Assembly (NCBI GenBank): GCA_041658725.1
Contig: JBAZZQ010000009.1
Coordinates: forward strand, 1-64,000
Length of the DNA stretch: 64,000 nucleotides
Source of the DNA: JBAZZQ01 sp041658725
GTDB taxonomy: Bacteria; Planctomycetota; Phycisphaerae; JAAYCJ01
Direction of reading: 5' to 3'
Position numbers and translations under genes: made by a program. Position 1 is the first letter of the stretch; every line of letters begins with the position of its first letter. Below, in pieces: positions 57,604 through 64,000 of the stretch. The notes beneath the pieces are model-generated. The model saw nothing but the letters and a program-made list of their open reading frames with translations, was not told where the DNA came from and ran no database searches.

Positions 57604-59394
57604 GTGGTATTTATCCTTATAACATTATTGTTCTTTTTGGGAATTGCATTTTTTCAGTCGATTCAGGGGACGTTCAGCGCCATGATCATGCTGGTGCTGA
57701 CGATTCTGTCGGCGGGGGTGGCTGTAAATTTTTATGGTCCGATCAGCCAATCCTGGCTGTTGGAATATATTCCCGATTATGGGGATTCCGCCGCATTGAT
57801 CGTGCTGTTCACGGTTTGCCTGGTGGTTCTGCGCACGATCGCGGATAATTTTGTTAGGAGCAACATTATTATCTGGCTGTGGCCCGACCGGATACTGGCG
57901 GGGGTTTTGAGCATTCCGACGGCGCTGGTGCTGGTGGGAATGGGGAGTATCGCGTTTCAAATGCTTCCTTTTGACGGCCAAGTGATGCTTTTTAACCGCT
58001 TCAAAGACAACGGGCAAAAGCTGGAACGAAGCGGGATTTTTCCCTTTGCCGACGATTTTACCGCCGGTGTGTTATCAATGCTGAGTCGGGGAAGTTTGCA
58101 GAACGAAGAAAAGCTGGGGATGGTGCATCCGGATTGGCCTGGAGAGATCAGCGCTCAACGGATCGGGGTCCAAAAAGAATCAAAGCATGCGATCCTGCCC
58201 GGCCTGGTCCAGGTTATGCAAGCCTGGAAGCGAGAAGGCCCCTTGATGGTCAAGGAATACAAACTTTCCGACGGTTCCAATTATCGATCCGCATTGACAA
58301 AGACCCCACCCAAAGTCACAGACAAACGTCTTGCCGCCAATGGAAGTTATTATCTTGTCGTTCGAATGACGTTGGACCCGAAAGCGGCGGATGGGGACGG
58401 ATTTCACCGTTTCGGGTGGGGGCAGATTCGTCTGGTCGGATTTATCGGAAACGATCGCACTGCCCCCCTGGACTACTATACGATCGGGGTGCGAGATCCG
58501 GATATGCCGGTCGAATTCAATTTTATGCGGGTAAAAGTCATGGAACCCCCTGACTCCAAGGATGATGAAGCGGTCGCCGAGGAGCGAGATTATGGTCTGG
58601 TCACCCGCCAGGCGGCCATCGGTCCGATGTCGTTCGACGTGGTGTTCGAGGTTCCGGAAGGATTCGCGCCTTGGTTTATAGAATACAAACGGTGGGGACG
58701 TGCGGACATGTCAAAGGTCAAAATATCGGAAAAAGGCCCGGGCGAGGACGAGGCGAAAAAGATGGTGGTGGAAGAGAAAGGGTCGGTCGGCCAGGTGGCT
58801 GTTGCGGGGGTCCACAATCAATTTCAGGCCGATCCGCAGCGGACCGCCTTTACAAATGAATTTCCGTTTAAGCTGGTCGGCGGAGCCGCCCGGGGAGACG
58901 TGGAAATCAGCGGGACCAAGTTTGTTCATGGAAGGATCAGCGGAACCCTGGGCCAGGCGGGCGGACTGGACAGCGGGTCCGGACCGGTGATCAGCGAGTT
59001 TGACGTGTCAGCTGACAAACGATTGTTGCGGGTGGAATGCAATTTTGTCTCAGCTGACAACCAGATGGTCCAAAATGTTTTCGGAATGGTGGGAACCGTC
59101 GCCCAGCAAAAAGCGATTGATAAACAGGGAAACGTTTATCTACCCATCGGGAAATATATCATTTTGAACGTGCCGGGGGGCGACCAGGTTGAGCTGATTT
59201 ATAATGGGACCGGCGTGGAAGGCGAGGCCTCGGCGGGGCGCGATCAGTTCCAGTCCATCAACCGCGGCCAACTTCAATCGAATGGCGGAAAAGTGGGATT
59301 CCTCTATGCCGTTCCTCCTGGAACCCAAATGGATCGCTTTGAGCCCGGACGCCCATTTGAGAGCCAGACGCTGGAACTCAAGGCACCGAATTGA
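57604..59394 (+). CDS. CvpA-like membrane protein with large C-terminal extracytoplasmic domain
   Basis: The GTG start at 57604, behind GCGAGG, gives 596 residues. Four membrane segments in the first 130 residues (ILITLLFFLGIAFF, AMIMLVLTILSAGVAV, AALIVLFTVCLVVL, AGVLSIPTALVLVGMG) resemble the CvpA/colicin-V-production family. They are followed by about 450 residues of soluble, beta-rich sequence absent from normal CvpA. The family link is moderate. It follows the GspE-like gene by 65 bases, including a family B tract, and precedes hemW. Confidence 0.6.
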   Translation: MVFILITLLFFLGIAFFQSIQGTFSAMIMLVLTILSAGVAVNFYGPISQSWLLEYIPDYGDSAALIVLFTVCLVVLRTIADNFVRSNIIIWLWPDRILAGVLSIPTALVLVGMGSIAFQMLPFDGQVMLFNRFKDNGQKLERSGIFPFADDFTAGVLSMLSRGSLQNEEKLGMVHPDWPGEISAQRIGVQKESKHAILPGLVQVMQAWKREGPLMVKEYKLSDGSNYRSALTKTPPKVTDKRLAANGSYYLVVRMTLDPKAADGDGFHRFGWGQIRLVGFIGNDRTAPLDYYTIGVRDPDMPVEFNFMRVKVMEPPDSKDDEAVAEERDYGLVTRQAAIGPMSFDVVFEVPEGFAPWFIEYKRWGRADMSKVKISEKGPGEDEAKKMVVEEKGSVGQVAVAGVHNQFQADPQRTAFTNEFPFKLVGGAARGDVEISGTKFVHGRISGTLGQAGGLDSGSGPVISEFDVSADKRLLRVECNFVSADNQMVQNVFGMVGTVAQQKAIDKQGNVYLPIGKYIILNVPGGDQVELIYNGTGVEGEASAGRDQFQSINRGQLQSNGGKVGFLYAVPPGTQMDRFEPGRPFESQTLELKAPN

Positions 59395-59432
59395 AGAAGG
59401 CAGTGGGAAAAGAAAAAGTTTCGGGTTAGATT

Positions 59433-60581
59433 ATGTCAACTACCGGACTGTATGTTCATGTTCCTTTTTGCTCCGGGAAATGCTTTTATTGTGATTTTTA
59501 TAGTATTCCCGCCGAGCCGCTGCTTGTTGAGAATTATCTGCAAGCGCTGGAATGCGAAGCAAAACTCGTTTGCGAAAAATATTTTGATTCGCCAAAACCG
59601 AAGGTGGAAACGATTTATTTCGGCGGCGGCACGCCGACCTCGTTGGCGATCAAAGAGCTTGCCGAACTTGGGCGAATCGTTGAGAGTAATTTTAGCCGGG
59701 CGGCCAATTGCGAATTTACTTCGGAAGCCAATCCGGAATCGGTTACGGCGGGCAAAATACAAAAATTGAGAGAAGTCGGATTAAATCGATTCTCGATGGG
59801 CGGGCAAACATTTAATGATGAATTCCTCCAAGTGATCGGCAGACGCCATACCAGCCGGCAGACGATTGATGCCGTGGAACTGGCGATTCGGGAGGGCATC
59901 AGAAACATCAGCCTGGATTTGATTTATGCCCTGCCGAACGAAAGTCTGGAGCAATATAAGAAGGATTTGGAAACGGCAGTGAAGCTACCGATCCGGCATG
60001 TTTCCTGCTATGAGCTTACCTACGAGCCACAGACGAAACTTTTTCCCTTGCGGGCAAATGCGATTGATCCAGCCGAAGAAGAAAAGCAGGTGGCGATGTT
60101 TCTTTTGGGACATGAACTTTTGACGGCGGCAGGCTTCGAGCATTATGAGATCAGTAATTATGCCAAATCCGGCCACCGGTGCCGGCACAATATTCATTAC
60201 TGGAAAAATCTGGATTATATCGGCCTGGGCCCATCGGCGGCGGGCTTCCTGAAGCGAAACCGTTATAAAAATGTAAGCGATCTAAAAGAATATTGTCGAA
60301 GACTCCTGGACCTGGGGGAATTGCCGGTGGAAAGCGAGGAAGTTCTTTCGGATTTAAGGTTCGCCGGAGAAACGGCAATGCTGGCGCTTCGAACGGCATC
60401 GGGTATTGCAAAAAAAGATTTTACCGAACAAACAGGCTACGATCCTGTAAAACTGTTTAAAAAGCAAATCGAAAAGTTTACAGCCCTTGAATTGCTGGCC
60501 ACCGACAACGAAAGGATTTTTTTGATGCCCACGGGGATGATTCTTTCGAACGAAGTCTTAGCCGAATTTTTGCAGTCGTGA
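59433..60581 (+). CDS. hemW: Radical-SAM protein HemW (HemN-like)
   Basis: HemW is thought to be a heme chaperone related to oxygen-independent coproporphyrinogen oxidase. The protein starts GLYVHVPFCSGKCFYCDFYS, with the radical-SAM cysteines in C-x3-C-x2-C and the HemW-typical CDF rather than the extended cysteine set of true HemN. Other blocks are TIYFGGGTPTSL, RFSMGGQTFNDEFLQ and NISLDLIYALPNES. The 382-residue length is typical of HemW. It converges on an exported protein gene. Confidence 0.9.
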   Translation: MSTTGLYVHVPFCSGKCFYCDFYSIPAEPLLVENYLQALECEAKLVCEKYFDSPKPKVETIYFGGGTPTSLAIKELAELGRIVESNFSRAANCEFTSEANPESVTAGKIQKLREVGLNRFSMGGQTFNDEFLQVIGRRHTSRQTIDAVELAIREGIRNISLDLIYALPNESLEQYKKDLETAVKLPIRHVSCYELTYEPQTKLFPLRANAIDPAEEEKQVAMFLLGHELLTAAGFEHYEISNYAKSGHRCRHNIHYWKNLDYIGLGPSAAGFLKRNRYKNVSDLKEYCRRLLDLGELPVESEEVLSDLRFAGETAMLALRTASGIAKKDFTEQTGYDPVKLFKKQIEKFTALELLATDNERIFLMPTGMILSNEVLAEFLQS

Positions 60582-60602
60582 AGATGCCGTCCATTAATTT
60601 CA

Positions 60603-61589
60603 TCAAGGGCTAATCAGTTCGGTTCGATTGACCCCGGCGATTGTGTCTTGGGTTTCAAAAATATCTTGGGATTTTGGCCTATTGACTATCTGCCGGGTGC
60701 TGACTTTATATCTTGTTTCGGATTGGACGAGCAGGCCGTTTTGATAATCCAGATACGCGATTTGAACAGTCTTGTCCCTTGTTTCCTGATGTTTAAGTCT
60801 ATCGGTGGAGACTTCAAAGACGTAGGGCAACACTTCGATTTCAATTTTCGCGCACCGCCGGCCTTTGACGGTTTCCACACCCACCAGCTTCCATTCTCTT
60901 TTTATCTTATGCTTTTTTCCGTAGGTTTCCTGTTCAACGTCATCTTTCCAAGTCTCCCCGACATGCAAAATCTTTCGAGATGGAAAGAAGCGTCGCTCCG
61001 ATTGCATCCTTTTCAACATGGACTCGTCGGTGCTGCCGGCAATAAGCTTCTTGAGCTGATTCTGAGCCATTTTGGAAGCTGGCTTAAGGTCTTTCAGTGA
61101 TTTCTTGATGCTTTCCGCGTATCCCTGAACTTTCCGAGGGGTTCCATCCGATCCGACGATCATTGCGAATCGGGCATCAACCCCGGCTTGCTTATTTTCA
61201 TCAACGAGCTTATTCATTTCATTTATTTCATCATGGTTGGGCAGTTTGGGCTTCTGGTCGATCCTGGGTTTTCCTGCCTCGAAACGGATAATTACCGTCT
61301 GGTTGTCCATGCTGCCTTTTTCTTCCCACAACGGCATGGACACTTCGTAAAACCCTGTACCGTCGGGATTAACTTTGACACACTTATAAACAAGGTCGAA
61401 GATGCCGATGCTGGAAAATTTTTGTTCCTGCAAATCGCCCATTTTCCGAAGCTGGTCGGTGTTTATGGTGGTGCGATAATGAATGGTCTTGCCCAGAGGA
61501 TGAACGTATTTGAATTCAATCTTTTCCGCAGGCGGATTAACGGCTGCCAGTAGATTTAGTCCGATGATCGCGATTGTCAATGAATACAT
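60603..61589 (-). CDS. Exported protein of unknown function (DUF6263-like)
   Basis: The 328-residue protein has a short signal peptide (LTIAIIGLNLLAAVNPPA). The mature part is mostly beta strand and lysine-rich: FKYVHPLGKTIHYRTTIN, SRKILHVGETWKDDV, KREWKLVGVETVKGRRCAKIEIEV. This layout resembles exported DUF6263-type proteins, a memory-based and moderate match. It stands alone between hemW and pyrC. The function is unknown. Confidence 0.55.
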   Translation of the reverse strand: MYSLTIAIIGLNLLAAVNPPAEKIEFKYVHPLGKTIHYRTTINTDQLRKMGDLQEQKFSSIGIFDLVYKCVKVNPDGTGFYEVSMPLWEEKGSMDNQTVIIRFEAGKPRIDQKPKLPNHDEINEMNKLVDENKQAGVDARFAMIVGSDGTPRKVQGYAESIKKSLKDLKPASKMAQNQLKKLIAGSTDESMLKRMQSERRFFPSRKILHVGETWKDDVEQETYGKKHKIKREWKLVGVETVKGRRCAKIEIEVLPYVFEVSTDRLKHQETRDKTVQIAYLDYQNGLLVQSETRYKVSTRQIVNRPKSQDIFETQDTIAGVNRTELISP

Positions 61590-61745
61590 AAAGGCTCCTT
61601 GTCATGAACTCTCTGCTTCACTAACTGTAGCAACTTTTTCATCACAATCAAGCGGGAAGCTTTCATACATTCTTACAATAATAGACGATGGACAGGGCGG
61701 GTGAGTCCTGCTAAAATCTATCACAAAATTAATCAAGGTGAAGGC

Positions 61746-63047
61746 ATGTCATCAAAAGAACGTATTTTACTGGTCAACGGGTTTGTCGTCGATCCTGCCA
61801 ATAATTTTCAAGGTCAGGCCAATGTTTTAATTGAAGAAGGCAAGATCGCTATGGTCGGAAAGGAAACGCCAAAAGCAGACCTTCGGATCGAGGCTGGGGG
61901 GCTTTATGTTTTGCCGGGATTGATCGATATGCACGTTCATCTTCGCGAGCCGGGGCATGAAGAAGAAGAGACGATTGAAACGGGGACCCGTGCGGCGGTG
62001 GCGGGAGGATTTACGAGTGTGGCCTGCATGCCGAATACGCATCCGGCGATTGATAGCGAGGCGACGGTGGATTTTGTTTTGCGACAGGCGAGCGAGAAAG
62101 GGTTTTGCCGCGTCTATCCGGTGGGCGCGATTACCAAAAATCGTGAGGGCAAGGAACTGGCGGAAATGGGGACGATGGTTCGGGCGGGCGCGGTGGCGTT
62201 TAGCGATGACGGGGAAGGTGTGGGTGATACGGCGGTGGCATACCGGGCGATGCAGTATGCGACGATGTTCGGCAAAACGATTATTCAGCATTGCGAGGAC
62301 TTTTCATTGACAAACGGCGGGAGCATGAACGGAGGATGGACGGCCACTTTGCTGGGATTGCCCGGACGACCCGCGCTGGCCGAGCAGATCATGCTGTACC
62401 GGGACTTGATTCTGGCGGAATCGACGGAATGCAAATATCACGCTGCCCATGTATCGACAGCGGCATCGGTGGAATTGATACGCGAGGCCAAGAAAAAAGG
62501 AATTAAAAATATTTCCGCCGAAGCCACGCCTCATCATTTGCTGCTCACGGATGAGAATTGCCGGAATTTTGATTCCAATTACAAAGTAGCCCCTCCGCTT
62601 CGAACGGCCAAGGATATCGCAGCCTTAAAGGCGGGATTGGCGGACGGGACGATTGATTGCCTGGTGACCGATCACGCCCCGCACTGCAGGGAGGAGAAGG
62701 AACTGGAATTTTTGTACGCGCCTTTCGGGATCATCGGACTCGAAGTGGCCCTGCCGCTTTATAGCAAGGCCCTGATCGACGAGAAGGTGCTGAACTGGAT
62801 GGACCTCGTGGCCAAGATGACGATCAATCCTGCTCGGATTTTGGGGATCGACAAGGGGACGTTATCTGTGAACGCCGATGCCGACGTCACGCTGGTGGAC
62901 CCGAACGCCCCGTGGACAATCGACGTAGATCGGTTTTTCAGCCGTAGCCGGAATTGTCCATATCACGGCTGGAAAGTTCGCGGCAAAGTGATCGGCACAC
63001 TCGTTGCGGGACAGATCAGGCATAACGACGGTTTGAAAATGGAATAA
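61746..63047 (+). CDS. pyrC: Dihydroorotase
   Basis: Dihydroorotase cyclises carbamoyl-aspartate to dihydroorotate, the third step of pyrimidine synthesis. The amidohydrolase barrel shows the metal-binding LIDMHVHLREPGHEEEETIE, MPNTHPAID, HCEDFSLTNGG, YHAAHVSTA and TDHAPHCREEKE. The length and sequence fit the type I (bacterial PyrC/multifunctional) class. I chose ATG 61746 behind AAGGTGAAGG; a GTG 15 codons upstream (61701) is an alternative. A strong terminator follows. Confidence 0.95.
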   Translation: MSSKERILLVNGFVVDPANNFQGQANVLIEEGKIAMVGKETPKADLRIEAGGLYVLPGLIDMHVHLREPGHEEEETIETGTRAAVAGGFTSVACMPNTHPAIDSEATVDFVLRQASEKGFCRVYPVGAITKNREGKELAEMGTMVRAGAVAFSDDGEGVGDTAVAYRAMQYATMFGKTIIQHCEDFSLTNGGSMNGGWTATLLGLPGRPALAEQIMLYRDLILAESTECKYHAAHVSTAASVELIREAKKKGIKNISAEATPHHLLLTDENCRNFDSNYKVAPPLRTAKDIAALKAGLADGTIDCLVTDHAPHCREEKELEFLYAPFGIIGLEVALPLYSKALIDEKVLNWMDLVAKMTINPARILGIDKGTLSVNADADVTLVDPNAPWTIDVDRFFSRSRNCPYHGWKVRGKVIGTLVAGQIRHNDGLKME

Positions 63048-63087
63048 TCTCGATCTTTTGTAGACCAGGATCGTCTATCTTTACTAG

Positions 63088-63111
63088 CCCCCGACGGTAG
63101 TCGGGGGTTTT
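63088..63111 (+). terminator. Intrinsic terminator after pyrC
   Basis: CCCCCGAC (63088-63095) pairs perfectly with GTCGGGGG (63100-63107) across a four-base loop, followed by TTTT. A second perfect stem, CCCCCTGC (63132-63139) with GCAGGGGG (63144-63151), follows without a T-run and may be a repeat copy. Confidence 0.75.
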
Positions 63112-63191
63112 GACCTTCATAAACCAAACCACCCCCTGCTGCCGCAGGGGGCTAGTATGAGAAAAGTAGCGCCGTTTTAAAAGAATCAAAC

Positions 63192-64000
63192 GTGGAGCAA
63201 GAAGCACAGCAAAAAAATACTCATTCAAGATTAATCGCCGTTGCACGCATTATTTTTGCGGTGGTGGCCTTGGGATTTGTAGTATATTCGATACAGCTCA
63301 ACGATTGCCTTGTAAAGGGTACGCAGCAATATAACATTTTAAAAGTGATGGACGATCATTATGTAGTCCGGGGAAAATCCAGACGGGAAGTCATGCTGGG
63401 AGATTTTTTTTCGCGGTTGCTGAACTATTTTGTCCGAGAAAAATCCGGACAGGAAAGCATGGTTTCACGTGCGGATAAGAGCTATCAGCATCATACTGGG
63501 GCCGTCAGTTTAGCTAAGAATGTACAGCCGGTTCCCGCTATTTTGGGATTGGCTATTTTTTCCCTGGTTCCGCTGATTTTGGCGTATCGCTGGCGGCTGC
63601 TTTTGAAAGTTCAGGGGGTGAATCTGCCCTTTTGGAAGGTTCTTCAGTTGACCTACTCAGGACTTTTTTTGAATTTTTTTCTGATCGGGACCACGGGCGG
63701 TGATCTGGTAAAGGCATATTGGATCGGGAGGTTCTCACCAAAACGCGCGGAAGGATTCGTCAGCGTTTTTGTCGACCGCTTTATCGGCGTGGTGGTGTTG
63801 ATTTTAATGTCGGCGGTGCTGGTGGTGTTGATGTGGCACGATGCCCAGGTGGCGAAACTCAGTCGGGGAGTGGGGATACTGGTCGTGCTGTCGGCGGGAG
63901 CGATTGTGTTTTTGTTTTCGCGTCGGCTGAGAAGGCTGGTCCGGTTTGACCGGTGGAAAAATAAACTGCCGATCAGCGGGATGATCGACCGAATCGACCA
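63192..64000 (+). CDS. Lysylphosphatidylglycerol synthase-type membrane protein (flippase domain), truncated at the window edge
   Basis: The GTG at 63192 is the only usable start after the upstream stop at 63153. The frame stays open to 64000, giving at least 269 residues. A first membrane segment (AVARIIFAVVALGFVVYSI) is followed by a hydrophilic stretch. Then come further segments with the family marks YRWRLLLKVQGV, FFLIGTTGGDLVKAYWIGR and VFVDRFIGVVVLILMSA. That GG-D-KAY and DR pattern marks the LPG_synthase_TM (UPF0104/AglD-like) family of lipid flippases. The insert between the first two segments is long. The C-terminus is missing. Confidence 0.78.
   Translation, partial: MEQEAQQKNTHSRLIAVARIIFAVVALGFVVYSIQLNDCLVKGTQQYNILKVMDDHYVVRGKSRREVMLGDFFSRLLNYFVREKSGQESMVSRADKSYQHHTGAVSLAKNVQPVPAILGLAIFSLVPLILAYRWRLLLKVQGVNLPFWKVLQLTYSGLFLNFFLIGTTGGDLVKAYWIGRFSPKRAEGFVSVFVDRFIGVVVLILMSAVLVVLMWHDAQVAKLSRGVGILVVLSAGAIVFLFSRRLRRLVRFDRWKNKLPISGMIDRID

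Overview
This 64 kb window is a densely coded bacterial chromosome segment with about 53 protein genes on both strands. It has no rRNA or tRNA gene that I can see and no phage or transposase gene. The organism is most likely an environmental Gram-negative-type bacterium, and my best guess is Planctomycetota of the Phycisphaerae type. The clues are many lipoproteins, a Wza-like exporter, MurD (so peptidoglycan is made), a DUF4091 protein, a pseudopilin cluster with a very large GspK-like protein, and an anaerobe-type dihydroorotate dehydrogenase (PyrD with PyrK). This placement is inference; no marker gene proves it.

Layout. 0-14.7 kb holds housekeeping genes: tilS, pyrK-pyrD, a serine acetyltransferase, miaB, an S41 protease, a PHP phosphoesterase, transketolase, pyrR-pyrB, a Lipin/LNS2-like HAD lipoprotein and a Wza-like exporter. 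14.8-25.5 kb holds two tiny secreted proteins sharing a CxxxNC motif, murD, pyrF, a HerA-type ATPase followed by a HEPN/nucleotidyltransferase pair, and a four-gene minus-strand operon (HD protein, nucleoside phosphorylase, repeat-propeller surface protein, methyltransferase). 25.6-34 kb holds a one-carbon block (fhs, DUF4091 protein, folD), thiS-thiG, a membrane protein and a DinG/XPD helicase. 34-47 kb holds envelope and signalling genes: a transglutaminase, a glycosyltransferase, three exported proteins with a PAS histidine kinase, a sigma/anti-sigma operon, and a three-gene HDOD-kinase/response-regulator operon. 47-59.4 kb is a pseudopilin/type II secretion-like block: an FtsL-like protein, a four-helix-bundle protein, two prepilins, GspK, hisF, PilT, a membrane-anchored GspE-like protein with ruined nucleotide-binding motifs, and a CvpA-like protein. 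59.4-64 kb holds hemW, an exported protein, pyrC and a truncated flippase-like membrane protein.

Pyrimidine synthesis is strongly represented but scattered: pyrD, pyrK, pyrR, pyrB, pyrF and pyrC lie in six places or operons. A sigma70 promoter and an intrinsic terminator in the pyrK leader suggest attenuation control, possibly by the PyrR encoded nearby.

The most unusual feature is repetitive DNA. At least eight families of short hairpin-forming or tandem-word repeats are scattered between genes and are concentrated at 46.9-57.6 kb. Several run into coding sequence: one forms part of the N-terminus of PyrD, others form the leader peptides of the two prepilins and of GspK, and others supply stop codons. 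Other points of interest are miaB, which has no ATG, GTG or TTG start upstream of its first cluster cysteine, and the GspE-like probable pseudo-ATPase.
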